This document shows positions 32,044 to 41,226 of a stretch of 64,000 bases of DNA, piece after piece (the stretch's first letter is position 1; each line of letters begins with the position of its first letter). The position numbers were made by a program, and so were the translations under genes. The notes beneath the pieces are model-generated. The model saw only the letters and a program-made list of their open reading frames with translations, made no database searches and was not told where the DNA came from. This DNA is from Paraburkholderia sp. Ac-20340 (lineage in GTDB: Bacteria > Pseudomonadota > Gammaproteobacteria > Burkholderiales > Burkholderiaceae), in assembly GCF_017104965.1 (NCBI RefSeq), contig NZ_JAAGPR010000006.1, positions 62,001 to 126,000 of the forward strand, written 5' to 3'.

Positions 32044-34254
32044 TTGTCGTTTCCGATTCCCGACCGCCGTATGCGCAGGACGCTGGCGTTCGCCGCGCTG
32101 AGTGCGTTCGTCTGTACCTCGTCGGTGCAGACCATCGCCGCGCCGCAACTCAATGTCACGACCTCGTGGATCGGTAACACCTATGGCTACGGTCAGGGCA
32201 CGTGGATGCAGATCAACGTTACCGCGATTGCCGTTACGCCGGAAGGCAAGGTTTACACGAACGCGCCGTGGGACGAGAGCGGTGGCGAGATCAGTGCGTA
32301 TCAGGACGGCAAGGCGCTCGGCTTCGCCGGCGGCACGCATGGCTGGGGCGGGCAGGGCGGCAACGCCGTAGCCGTCAACCATCGTTATCTGTATGCGGCG
32401 GTGGGTGTGGGCAACGAGAAGGGGCATCTGGTGGGCGGCGGTATCTGGCCGGATAAGGGCCGCCAGTGGTTCGGCATCACGCGCAGGCCGCTGGATGAGC
32501 CCAAGCGCGCTGCGGCCTTCCAGGCGTCGCCTCAGCCGCTTAATCCGCATGCGCAGCTGGCCGGTGCTTTCCTCAAGATCGCCGATGTGCCGACTGGCAC
32601 GCAAAATGGCATCGGTGGCCTCGCCGCAACCGATGCGCTGCTCTATGTGAGCAACACGGCGATGAACCGCATCGAGGTCTACGACGCCAACTCGATGCAA
32701 CGCAAATCGCAATTCGACGTGCACGAGCCGGGCCGCATTGCGATCGCCGGCGACGGTACGCTCTGGGTGCTCACGGGCACCGCGACCGATCGCGCGCCGC
32801 GCGTCGCGCATTATTCCGCCGATGGCAAGCCGCTTGGCGAGACGTTCGATCTGCCCGCCGATTCGATGGCCGTCGATCTCGCGGTCGATCCTGCGCAGCG
32901 CATTCTCGTCGCCGACAACGGCCCGCGCCAGCAGATCCTGATCTACGCGCGCAATGGCAAGGGCTATACGCCAGGCGGCACCCTGGGCGAGCGCGGCGGC
33001 ATTTTCTCGGGCGTGCCGGGCCGTCCGGGCCCTGGCCGCTTTAATGGCCTGACCGGCGTAGGCACGGATGCCAAGGGCAATATCTACGTCTCCACCAATG
33101 GTATTGGGCCGAAGCACGACACCATCGGTGCGGGGCTGGGCGCGACGCTCGAAAGCTATACGCCGGCCGGCAAGCGCCTCTGGAACCTGGAAGGCCTGTT
33201 GTTTGTGGACGGCGCCTGGGTGGACCCGGCGCGGCCCAATAGCGTTTATACCGGCAACAAGCGTTTCGAACTCGATCTTTCGAAGCCGCCGGGACAGGAC
33301 TGGAAATATGCAGGATTCCTGTCGAACCGGTTCAAGTATCCCGATGATCCGGTTTTTCACACGGATCAATGGCCGGGCCTGCCGACTGCGCGATCCCTGA
33401 ATGGCCACACGTTTCTGTTCCTCACCGACATGTATGCGGACCATCTGAAGATCTATCGCTTCGATGCGCAGCGTGACGGCGAGGTGGCGATTCCCGCGGG
33501 TTTCCTCGCGGGCCGCGAGCGCCCGGTGCTGCACGTGCCGAATGCGCCGCCGGGCGGCGACTGGATCTGGCGCGATACGAACGGTAACGGCGCTTTCGAT
33601 AGCGACGAGTTCACGCACAATCCCGGCCGCGAAAAGCTGGGCGGCGGCTGGGGCTGGTGGATCGATACGCGCGGCGATATCTGGCGTGCACGCGACGAAA
33701 AAGGTATCTGGCGCTGGCGTTTTGGCGGGCTCGATGCGAAGGGCAATCCGATCTACAGCTACGACAAGCTCGACAAGTACGACATTCCCGCGCCGTTCAC
33801 CGAAGTGCATCGCGCGATCTACGAACCAGAAACCGATTCGCTTTATGTGACCGGCTATACGGCCGATGCGCCGCATGATCCCGGCTTCTGGAAAGAGGCC
33901 GGCCGCGTGCTGGTGCGTTACGACAAATGGACGAGCGGCCATCCCGAGCAGCGCTATGTGCTGCGCTTGCCGTGGGATCCGAAAGCGAAGCCGCCGGTGA
34001 CGCCTGCAGGCCTCACGGTGGAAGGCCGCTACATCTTCGTGGTGGAGCCTGCGGGTGGCGTCCACGTGTTCGACAAGGAGTCCGCGAAGGAGGTCGGTAC
34101 GTTCGGCCCCGGCGCGGAGGTGGGCAATACGTCGGGGTGGGTGGACGTGCCGTTCGGTATCACGGCGCATCGCCAGCCCAACGGCGAGTACCTGATCTTC
34201 GTAGAGGAAGACGCGCGCGGCAAGGTGCTCATGTACCGCTGGAAGCCGGCTTGA
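32044..34254 (+). CDS. Secreted beta-propeller (NHL/six-bladed-like) protein in the exopolysaccharide locus
   Basis: I place the start at TTG 32044 because GGAGGG lies six bases upstream. The product is 736 residues with a signal peptide (MSFPIPDRRMRRTLAFAALSAF... to TIAA). The mature protein shows repeated blade-like strands: VTAIAVTPEGKVYTNAPWD, GIGGLAATDALLYVSN, GRIAIAGDGTLWVLTG, LAVDPAQRILVADNG and GVGTDAKGNIYVSTNG. A DTNGNGAFDSDEF segment around residue 512 fits an EF-hand-like calcium loop (DxNxNGxxDxDE). It sits between bceO and bceQ, the slot of bceP in cepacian clusters, but I cannot confirm that identity. A periplasmic or secreted role in polymer binding or processing is plausible. 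Confidence 0.7.
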   Translation: MSFPIPDRRMRRTLAFAALSAFVCTSSVQTIAAPQLNVTTSWIGNTYGYGQGTWMQINVTAIAVTPEGKVYTNAPWDESGGEISAYQDGKALGFAGGTHGWGGQGGNAVAVNHRYLYAAVGVGNEKGHLVGGGIWPDKGRQWFGITRRPLDEPKRAAAFQASPQPLNPHAQLAGAFLKIADVPTGTQNGIGGLAATDALLYVSNTAMNRIEVYDANSMQRKSQFDVHEPGRIAIAGDGTLWVLTGTATDRAPRVAHYSADGKPLGETFDLPADSMAVDLAVDPAQRILVADNGPRQQILIYARNGKGYTPGGTLGERGGIFSGVPGRPGPGRFNGLTGVGTDAKGNIYVSTNGIGPKHDTIGAGLGATLESYTPAGKRLWNLEGLLFVDGAWVDPARPNSVYTGNKRFELDLSKPPGQDWKYAGFLSNRFKYPDDPVFHTDQWPGLPTARSLNGHTFLFLTDMYADHLKIYRFDAQRDGEVAIPAGFLAGRERPVLHVPNAPPGGDWIWRDTNGNGAFDSDEFTHNPGREKLGGGWGWWIDTRGDIWRARDEKGIWRWRFGGLDAKGNPIYSYDKLDKYDIPAPFTEVHRAIYEPETDSLYVTGYTADAPHDPGFWKEAGRVLVRYDKWTSGHPEQRYVLRLPWDPKAKPPVTPAGLTVEGRYIFVVEPAGGVHVFDKESAKEVGTFGPGAEVGNTSGWVDVPFGITAHRQPNGEYLIFVEEDARGKVLMYRWKPA

Positions 34255-34311
34255 TCGGCTTGATCGGTTCGATCCACTCAGGCCCACATTCCGCACGCTA
34301 CAGGAAACCGC

Positions 34312-35778
34312 ATGGATAAAGGCATATTACGCAACGTCGCGATCAATCTGTTCGGGCTGATCCTGCCGACTTTTGTATCGCTGGTCACGGTGCCGTCGTA
34401 CATCAAGATGCTTGGCGTCGAACGCTATGGCGTGATCGCGCTCGTCTGGACGCTGATCGGCTATTTCAGCGTGCTCGATCTGGGCATGAGCATGGCCGCG
34501 CAGAATCATATTTCGAAGGCCTACGCCTCGAAAGACACCGAGGCCTGCGAGCGTGTGTTCTGGAGCGCGTTCTGGCTCAACTTCACGACCGGCGTGATTG
34601 GCGGGCTGTTGATTTATTCGGGCGGCGCTTTGTATACGGCGTATTTCACGCATGTGACGCCCGAATTGCGCCACGAGGTTTATCTCGCGCTGCCCTGGCT
34701 CGCGGTGGCGATTCCTGTCGCCAATGTTTCGTGGGTGTTTGCCGGTGCGATCAATGGCGCCGAGCGCTTTGGCATCTACAACACCAACCAGACGCTGGGC
34801 ACATTCCTGTTCCAGTTGCTGCCGCTGGGCGCGGCATGGGCCATCGCGCCGAATCTGCAGACCGTATTGGCCGCTGCCGTGCTCGCGCGTCTTTTCGCCG
34901 GCATCTTGCTGGGGCGCTCCGCGCTACGCGTGCTCGGCATTCGTCAAATGCGCGGGCCGCGCTTCGATACGTCGAAAGCGCTATTCAATTTCGGCGGCTG
35001 GATGCTGATTGCCAGCATCACGACGATGATCGCCGATTCGCTCGACCGCATGATGCTGGGCGCCGGTCTGGGCGCGCGTTTCGTGACTTATTACACGGTG
35101 CCGCAGAACCTGGTGACGCGCCTGAACATGGTGCCGAACGCGCTGGTGCGTACGCTGTTTCCGCGCCTTTCCGCGCTGCGCCGCGAACACGCCGATGAAA
35201 TCGCCGCACAGTCGCTGCAATTCCTCAACGCCGTCTTCACGCCGGTGGCGATTGGCGCAATCGTGGTGCTGGAGCCCTTCCTGCGTTTGTGGGTTGGCCC
35301 GGTGATCGCGGAGCACGGCGCGCCGGTGGGGCGCTTTCTGATCGTCGCCGTGTGGCTGATCGGACAGGCCGGCGTCACACGCATTCTGATCCAGTCGCAG
35401 AACAATCCCGCTGCTGCAGCGCGCGTGGGCCTGATCGAACTGCCGCTGTTCGCGGGGCTGTTGTGGCTCGGTATCGACCATTTCGGTCTGCCGGGCGCCG
35501 CGGCTGCGGTGTTGTTCCGCTCGCTGTTCGACTACGTGGTCCTGCTGTGGCTCGCGCGCATTCATAGCCGCGCAATCGTCGTCGATATGTTTGCACACCT
35601 GAGTTTTCTTGCCGCTGCGCTGGCTATTGCGTGGTGGTTGCCGGACGCGGTCTATGCAATCGGTGCGGGCGTCGTGCTGGCCCTTGCCAACTGTGTCTGG
35701 TCGGTGGCAACCACGCCGCTGTTGCGTGGTTATGCCCGTTCCCTCCTGTTTCGACTAAATTCACGGAAAAGCGCATGA
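34312..35778 (+). CDS. bceQ: Repeat-unit flippase, Wzx-like (BceQ-type)
   Basis: A 488-residue polytopic protein with about 12 to 14 spans, of the MOP/polysaccharide-transport superfamily, which moves the lipid-linked repeat unit across the inner membrane. The N-terminus NLFGLILPTFVSLVTVP and the segment VPSYIKMLGVERYGVIALVW are typical of Wzx-like flippases, as are DLGMSMAAQNHIS and the central LDRMMLGAGLGARFVTYYTV. It overlaps bceR by four bases (ATGA at 35775-35778). Confidence 0.88.
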   Translation: MDKGILRNVAINLFGLILPTFVSLVTVPSYIKMLGVERYGVIALVWTLIGYFSVLDLGMSMAAQNHISKAYASKDTEACERVFWSAFWLNFTTGVIGGLLIYSGGALYTAYFTHVTPELRHEVYLALPWLAVAIPVANVSWVFAGAINGAERFGIYNTNQTLGTFLFQLLPLGAAWAIAPNLQTVLAAAVLARLFAGILLGRSALRVLGIRQMRGPRFDTSKALFNFGGWMLIASITTMIADSLDRMMLGAGLGARFVTYYTVPQNLVTRLNMVPNALVRTLFPRLSALRREHADEIAAQSLQFLNAVFTPVAIGAIVVLEPFLRLWVGPVIAEHGAPVGRFLIVAVWLIGQAGVTRILIQSQNNPAAAARVGLIELPLFAGLLWLGIDHFGLPGAAAAVLFRSLFDYVVLLWLARIHSRAIVVDMFAHLSFLAAALAIAWWLPDAVYAIGAGVVLALANCVWSVATTPLLRGYARSLLFRLNSRKSA

Positions 35779-38282
35779 GTCACGAACTGATCGACGAAGC
35801 GGCGCCGTCCGAACGCGCCGCGATGCCCCAGCAACGGCGCGAAAGCCCGTCCACGGTACGCGGTGAACTGCGCGCGGTGAGCACGGCATCGAGTGCTTAT
35901 ACGAATGAGGCGGCACGCGAAACACGGCGCCAGCCACGCGTGGCGATCGTGCACGACTGGCTCGTGACCTATGCGGGCGCGGAACGCGTGCTCGAGCAGA
36001 TCATCGATTGCTTCCCGGAAGCGGATCTGTTCTCCGTGGTCGATTTCGTCGACGACAAGGATCGCGGCTTTCTGCGCGGCAAACGCGCGAAGACGTCGTT
36101 TATCCAGCGTCTGCCGAAGGCGCGCACGCGTTATCGCGCGTATCTGCCGTTCATGCCGCTGGCGATCGAGCAACTCGACGTTTCGGGCTACGACGTGGTG
36201 ATTTCCAGTTCGCACGCCGTCGCCAAAGGCGTGCTGACCGGGCCGGATCAATATCACATCAGCTATGTGCATTCGCCGATCCGCTATGCGTGGGATCTCC
36301 AGCATCAGTATCTGCAGGAGTCGCGTCTCACGCGCGGACCTAAATCGATGCTGGCGCGCCTGATTCTTCACTACATCCGCAATTGGGATGTGCGCACGGC
36401 CAATTCCGTCGATCAATTCGTGGCGAATTCCGAATTTATCGCGCGGCGTATTCACAAGGTTTATCAGCGCGATGCGGAAGTCGTTTATCCGCCTGTCGAC
36501 GTCGATTCATTCGAACTGGAAACGCGCAAGGAAGACTTTTATCTGACCGCTTCGCGTCTCGTGCCGTACAAGAAGATCGATCTGATCGTCGAGGCGTTTT
36601 CGCGCATGCCGGACAAGCGCCTCGTCGTGATCGGCGATGGCCCGGATATGCAGAAGGTGCGCGCCAAAGCGGGGCCGAATGTCGAAGTCATGGGTTATCA
36701 GCCGTTTTCCGTGCTGCACGATCGCATGCGCCGCGCGAAGGCATTCGTTTTCGCGGCGGAAGAGGACTTCGGCATTTCGGTGGTGGAAGCGCAGGCGTGT
36801 GGTACGCCGGTGATTGCGTATGGCAAGGGCGGGGCGCTCGAAACCGTGCGCGATACGGGCTCGCAGCCGACCGGTCTGTTCTTCGAAGAGCAGCGCGCCG
36901 AAGCGATCATCGCAGCCGTGGAAACGTTCGAGCGCGATCCCGGGCGTTTCCGTGCCGAAGATTGCCGCCATAACGCCGAGCGTTTTTCGTCGAAGCATTT
37001 CCGCGACCGCTTCTTTAATCAGGTGGCGTGCGCCGTTCCGGCGATTGCGGCAGTGGGTCCTGCACATCTGAATCCGCAGCGCGCACTGGATGCGGCGGCG
37101 GCCGCAGCACTGGAAAGCGCGCCGCGTGTGCTGGCGATCGACCAGAGCGGCGTTTTGGGCGGCGCTGAATTATCGCTGCTGGAAGTGGTGAAAGGACTGA
37201 AGGCGCACATCGAAGTGCTGCTGTTCAACGACGGTCCGTTCCGCGAAGCGCTCGACGCCGCTGGCGCGCGTGTGGATGTGGTGGATTCGGGTGCGCTGCG
37301 CAACGTGCGCCGCGATGGCGGAGCGGTGCCGAAACTCGGCGTGATTGCGGGCATTGCAGGGCTCGTGCGCGAAACGCGCCGTCGTGCGCGTGGTGCGGAC
37401 GTGCTCTACGCGAACACGCAACGCGCGATGGTGATTGGCGTGCTGGCCGGCAAACTCGCGCGCAAGCCGGTGGTCTGGCATCTGCGCGATATCGTCAGTG
37501 CCGAGCATTTCGGCCGCGTGCAGCGCGCGATCATCAAGGGCTGCGCGAAGCTCGGTCTCGCGCATGTGATTGCGAATTCACACGCGTCGGCGCAGGTGTT
37601 TGCCGAACTCACGCGATTCGATTCGGACCGTATCGACGTCGTGCACAACGGCGTGGACGAATCGCCATTCCGTGCGCTCGCGCGGGTGCCGCAGGCGCAA
37701 TTGCGCGCGCAGATCGGTCTGCCGCAGGATGCGTTTCTGGTTGGTGCATTCAGCCGCCTGGCGCGCTGGAAAGGCCAGCATGTGTTGCTGGAAGCGCTGC
37801 TGCAGGAACCGCGTGCGCATGCTGTATTCGTGGGCGCGCCGCTGTTTGGCGAAGACGCTTACGCGCAGGAATTGCATGAATACGTCGCCGCGCACGGTTT
37901 GGGCGATCGGGTTCATTTTCTGGGCTTCCGGCACGATATCGCAGCCTGTATGCGGGCGATGGATGTGATCGTCCATACGTCGATCACGCCGGAGCCGTTT
38001 GGCCGTGTGATCGTCGAAGGCATGCTGGCGCAGCGTCCGGTGGTGGCATCGCGCGATGGCGGTGTGAAGGAGATCGTCGAACACGGCAAGAGCGGGCTGC
38101 TGTGCACGCCTGGCGACGCGCAGGCGCTGGCTTCGACGCTCGCGGCGCTGCACGACGATCAGGCGCTGCGCGAGCGGCTCGCACGCAACGGCCTGCTGGT
38201 CGCGCGCGAACGCTTCGGCAAGGAACAGTACGTGGAAGCTGTGGGGCGCGTGCTGGATGGTGTAGTGACGCGAGCGCGCTAG
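35775..38282 (+). CDS. bceR: Double GT4 glycosyltransferase (BceR-type)
   Basis: This 835-residue protein carries two complete GT-B/GT4 glycosyltransferase units. The first covers about residues 54-430 (RVAIVHDWLVTYAGAERVLEQ at the start; EEDFGISVVEAQACGTPVI as EX7E). The second covers about 450-830 (IDQSGVLGGAELSLLEV; VHNGVDESPF; TPEPFGRVIVEGMLAQRPVV). Both keep their EX7E acids, so both may be active, adding two sugars in sequence. Residues 1-50 are a polar leader. The start is ATG 35775, overlapping the bceQ stop; the frame is open further upstream, but that part lies inside bceQ. Confidence 0.88.
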   Translation: MSHELIDEAAPSERAAMPQQRRESPSTVRGELRAVSTASSAYTNEAARETRRQPRVAIVHDWLVTYAGAERVLEQIIDCFPEADLFSVVDFVDDKDRGFLRGKRAKTSFIQRLPKARTRYRAYLPFMPLAIEQLDVSGYDVVISSSHAVAKGVLTGPDQYHISYVHSPIRYAWDLQHQYLQESRLTRGPKSMLARLILHYIRNWDVRTANSVDQFVANSEFIARRIHKVYQRDAEVVYPPVDVDSFELETRKEDFYLTASRLVPYKKIDLIVEAFSRMPDKRLVVIGDGPDMQKVRAKAGPNVEVMGYQPFSVLHDRMRRAKAFVFAAEEDFGISVVEAQACGTPVIAYGKGGALETVRDTGSQPTGLFFEEQRAEAIIAAVETFERDPGRFRAEDCRHNAERFSSKHFRDRFFNQVACAVPAIAAVGPAHLNPQRALDAAAAAALESAPRVLAIDQSGVLGGAELSLLEVVKGLKAHIEVLLFNDGPFREALDAAGARVDVVDSGALRNVRRDGGAVPKLGVIAGIAGLVRETRRRARGADVLYANTQRAMVIGVLAGKLARKPVVWHLRDIVSAEHFGRVQRAIIKGCAKLGLAHVIANSHASAQVFAELTRFDSDRIDVVHNGVDESPFRALARVPQAQLRAQIGLPQDAFLVGAFSRLARWKGQHVLLEALLQEPRAHAVFVGAPLFGEDAYAQELHEYVAAHGLGDRVHFLGFRHDIAACMRAMDVIVHTSITPEPFGRVIVEGMLAQRPVVASRDGGVKEIVEHGKSGLLCTPGDAQALASTLAALHDDQALRERLARNGLLVARERFGKEQYVEAVGRVLDGVVTRAR

Positions 38283-38363
38283 GTCGTATCCAGTTGCGCT
38301 GGGTGCTCGCAAGGCAGGAACTCAGGGAGAAGCGGGAATAAGCCGTTAAAAAGGCAGCAGTAA

Positions 38364-38396
38364 AAAGCGGGGCCGCCAGTCAGGCGGCCCCGCTTT
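38364..38396. terminator. Bidirectional terminator between bceR and the acyltransferase
   Basis: A perfect 14-bp stem AAAGCGGGGCCGCC / GGCGGCCCCGCTTT with loop AGTCA, followed by ATTTG on the plus strand and TTACTG on the minus strand. It is placed between convergent genes. Confidence 0.87.
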
Positions 38397-38416
38397 ATTT
38401 GTATCGAAGACTTTGT

Positions 38417-39574
38417 TCAGGCAGCGCGCTTGCGAAGCCGTGCGGCGACATTCAGGGCAGGACGCTCGAACAGGCGATAGAAGACCCACGCGACCGGCAA
38501 CACGGCAAGCGTGAAGCCGAACGAAGCCCAGATCGAGGTTTGCAGTTCCGAGCGGAACAGCAGCGAGCCAAGCAGCACGAACAGCGGCAAATGAATCAGA
38601 TAGAGCGAATAGCTGAATTCGCCGAGCTTCGAGAACAGCGGCATGAGCACGCCGAGGGTGGGGATGGGCCGCGACAGCGCTTTCACCAGATAGCACGCGA
38701 ACGCACACGCCCAGAGCTGGAAAGCGCCGTACTGGCCGAAGTGAAACGCGGCACAGCCCGCCACGGCGAACACGGCTGCGGCCGCATAAGCAAAGGGAAA
38801 GCCTTCTGAACCGCGCAGACGCGCTTCGGCAATCCACGCGCCGAGCATCCACGAGAACCAGTACGAAGTGAAGAACGTGACGTCGTGCGGCGCCAGCGTG
38901 AGGGCGGAAATCACATTGATGACGGCAACGCCGGCCAGGACTGCGTTCAAACCAAAACGCCGGCGTACCGCGAAAAGCAGCGGATAAAGCAGATAGAACT
39001 GCACTTCGAGCGACAAGGTCCAGAGCGCGCCATTGGACCCGTAAGTCTTACCGGCTACGCCTTGCAGCGAAAACAGATTGACCAGAAAAGCCTGCGGGCC
39101 GATATCGAGAATCTTGTGGCTCACCGGCGTCATGGTGAGACTGATCGAATCCGCGAGGAACGTGAGCGCGAGCGCGGCCAACAGCACCGGGTAGATCCGC
39201 ACGAAACGGCGCAGCCAGAATTGCCCGGCATCGAGACGATAGTCAGGATTGGCGAGTAATTTTGACGCGCCGCTGCGGTGAATGCAGTAGCCGCTGATGA
39301 CAAAGAAAATCGGCACGCCCGCTGATCCCCAGGCAATCGGGAAGGTGAGCCACGCGGCAATCGTGCCGGGGCTCGCGAGGCTTGCGTGCATCTGGTGGAA
39401 GGCGCCCATGCCGATCCAGGTGACCTGGCGGCAATGAAAATACGCTACCAGCAGGGCGGCAAAGCCGCGCAACGCGTCGATCAGGTGATCGCCGGCGATG
39501 GCAGTGGGCCGCGCGGCGGCGGTGGGCATGACGGATGCGGGCGGCAGGACGGTTTCGAGTGCGGGGTCGCTCAT
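38417..39574 (-). CDS. bceS: Membrane O-acyltransferase (BceS-type, acyltransferase-3 family)
   Basis: A 385-residue acyltransferase_3 protein, a second candidate for decorating the polysaccharide with acyl groups. The family N-motif is LIDALRGFAALLVAYFHCRQ with the conserved histidine. VPIFFVISGYCIHRSG and FWLRRFVRIYPVLL follow, and about ten membrane spans are predicted. Its place after bceR and before galU matches bceS in cepacian clusters. It differs clearly from the bceO-type protein in sequence, so the two probably modify different positions or sugars. Confidence 0.85.
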   Translation of the reverse strand: MSDPALETVLPPASVMPTAAARPTAIAGDHLIDALRGFAALLVAYFHCRQVTWIGMGAFHQMHASLASPGTIAAWLTFPIAWGSAGVPIFFVISGYCIHRSGASKLLANPDYRLDAGQFWLRRFVRIYPVLLAALALTFLADSISLTMTPVSHKILDIGPQAFLVNLFSLQGVAGKTYGSNGALWTLSLEVQFYLLYPLLFAVRRRFGLNAVLAGVAVINVISALTLAPHDVTFFTSYWFSWMLGAWIAEARLRGSEGFPFAYAAAAVFAVAGCAAFHFGQYGAFQLWACAFACYLVKALSRPIPTLGVLMPLFSKLGEFSYSLYLIHLPLFVLLGSLLFRSELQTSIWASFGFTLAVLPVAWVFYRLFERPALNVAARLRKRAA

Positions 39575-39822
39575 CGTGATGGGTGGCCGTGATGGCGCTC
39601 GTGGCTATGAGGGGAGGTTACTTTGCGATCATAGGTGCCCGGTCCCGCGAAATTATGCAAAAGTTTTTCAAAAAGTATTCGCGGTGATTAACGGAAAGTG
39701 TGGCGAAAATGTCGTAATTGACTCGAAATCAGGAAATAAAACCTTGTAACGTTAAAGCGATTTATTTGCGCGATTTGACCTGATAGTTTGAAGGGGATCG
39801 CCTATGATCGCTGGAGAATTCG

Positions 39823-39966
39823 ATGAACCTGCATTTGCTGGCCGGCATTGCCGTGCTATTGATACTCGTCGCGGTATCGGCGTACCGCGAGGCCTTGCGC
39901 AACGAGCCTATCCGGCGCTCGCGCACGCAGGCGGGCCGCTTGCCGCCGGCCGACGAAGTCGAGTAA
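39823..39966 (+). CDS. 47-residue single-span membrane microprotein
   Basis: A short frame missed by length filters: MNLHLLAGIAVLLILVAVSA, then YREALRNEPIRRS and an acidic end PPADEVE. GGAG at 39813-39816 lies six bases before the ATG, ideal spacing. Residues 4-20 form one hydrophobic membrane span followed by a basic cytoplasmic-type stretch (positive-inside), which fits an N-out/C-in or short anchored regulator. It lies 288 bases upstream of galU in the same direction. I do not recognise the family; conservation in relatives would decide whether it is real. Confidence 0.5.
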   Translation: MNLHLLAGIAVLLILVAVSAYREALRNEPIRRSRTQAGRLPPADEVE

Positions 39967-40254
39967 ACTGCGCGGGCATGACGTGTCTGTCATTGCGCCA
40001 CGATCGCACGCCGATCGAATCCGGATCAGGAAAATCATGCCGATTATCCGGGGTGCATGGCAATAATTTCCGCTAGTCTGCCTGATCTTCGTTATCGGCA
40101 TCGCATTGGATTTTTGTTTCCATTTCTTTATTTCCAGAAGCGGAACAAAGTCGACGCATTCAATATAAAAATTGACCCAAACAGAAACATCGGGGACGCC
40201 GGCTTGCCTTGCTGCGAGACCGTTACTCAAACGATCGAACTGGGAATGAACATC

Positions 40255-41145
40255 ATGCTAAAAGTAACCAAAGCGGTATTTCCTGTTGCAGGCCTCGGCA
40301 CGCGTTTTCTGCCGGCCACCAAGGCCAGCCCCAAGGAAATGCTGCCGATCGTCGACAAGCCGCTGATTCAGTACGCGGTGGAAGAAGCCATCGCCGCCGG
40401 CATCACCGAAATGATTTTCGTGACCGGCCGCAGCAAACGCGCCATCGAGGATCATTTCGACAAATCGTACGAGATCGAAGCCGAACTCGAAGCGCGCAAC
40501 AAACAAAAGCTGCTGGACGTCGTGCGCAGTATTAAACCCAGCAATGTGGACTGTTTCTATGTGCGTCAGGCCGAGGCACTCGGTCTGGGTCATGCCGTGC
40601 TGTGCGCGGAAAAGCTGGTGCAGGGCAGCCCGTTTGCTGTGATTCTCGCGGACGACCTGCTTTACAGCCCCAAGCCCGTCATGAAACAGCTCGTGGATAC
40701 GTTCAACCACTATCACAGCTCGATTGTGGGCGTGGAGTCGATCGCGCGCGAAAATAGCGCGTCTTACGGCATTGTCGATGGCCGCGAGTGGGAAGAGGAT
40801 GTTTTCAAACTCTCGGGCATCGTGGAAAAGCCCGCGCCTGAAGTGGCGCCGTCGAATCTGGGCGTGGTGGGCCGTTATGTGCTGATGCCGACGATTTTCG
40901 ATCATCTGCGCGCACTGAAGCCGGGTGCGGGCGGCGAACTGCAACTCACCGACGCGCTGCAATCGCTGCTGACCGACGAGCAGGTGCTCGCTTATCGCTA
41001 CATGGGCACGCGCTTCGATTGCGGCAGCAAGATCGGCTATCTGAAGGCCACGGTGGAATTCGCGCTGCGTCACCCCGAGGTGAAGGACGAATTCGAAGCC
41101 TATCTGCAGAACCATTTGCCGCAGGCGCTGGCTGCTGCGGCTTGA
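40255..41145 (+). CDS. galU: UTP-glucose-1-phosphate uridylyltransferase (GalU/BceT-type)
   Basis: It makes UDP-glucose from UTP and glucose-1-phosphate, feeding both BceB priming and Ugd. The 296-residue product starts MLKVTKAVFPVAGLGTRFLPA, the classical GalU signature with GxGTRxLPxTK, then SPKEMLPIVDKPLIQY and FVTGRSKRAIEDHFD; QAEALGLGHAVLCA and FDCGSKIGYLKA complete the family pattern. ATG 40255 has GGGA nine bases upstream; ATG 40246, three codons earlier, is an alternative. An open extension upstream of that is not protein-like. Confidence 0.95.
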   Translation: MLKVTKAVFPVAGLGTRFLPATKASPKEMLPIVDKPLIQYAVEEAIAAGITEMIFVTGRSKRAIEDHFDKSYEIEAELEARNKQKLLDVVRSIKPSNVDCFYVRQAEALGLGHAVLCAEKLVQGSPFAVILADDLLYSPKPVMKQLVDTFNHYHSSIVGVESIARENSASYGIVDGREWEEDVFKLSGIVEKPAPEVAPSNLGVVGRYVLMPTIFDHLRALKPGAGGELQLTDALQSLLTDEQVLAYRYMGTRFDCGSKIGYLKATVEFALRHPEVKDEFEAYLQNHLPQALAAAA

Positions 41146-41182
41146 ATCGCGACATAACTCTCGGTTGAAACAAGCCTGACAA

Positions 41183-41216
41183 TGCGGCGCGTCTGAATAG
41201 AACCCGACGCGCCGCA
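41183..41216. terminator. Hairpin between convergent galU and deaminase genes
   Basis: A perfect 11-bp stem TGCGGCGCGTC (41183-41193) / GACGCGCCGCA (41206-41216) with a 12-base loop lies in an 81-base gap between convergent stops. No T tract follows, so termination strength is uncertain. Confidence 0.6.
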
Positions 41217-41226
41217 CTACCTGATA

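Noticed and set aside
31846..34296. 816-codon reverse-strand frame opposite the propeller gene
   Set aside because: Low-complexity Arg/Ala/His composition and no ribosome site; the forward frame has a signal peptide and blade repeats.
39575..39822. Possible promoter hexamers (TTGACT, TTGACC) before the microprotein
   Set aside because: No -10 element at an acceptable distance was found for either.
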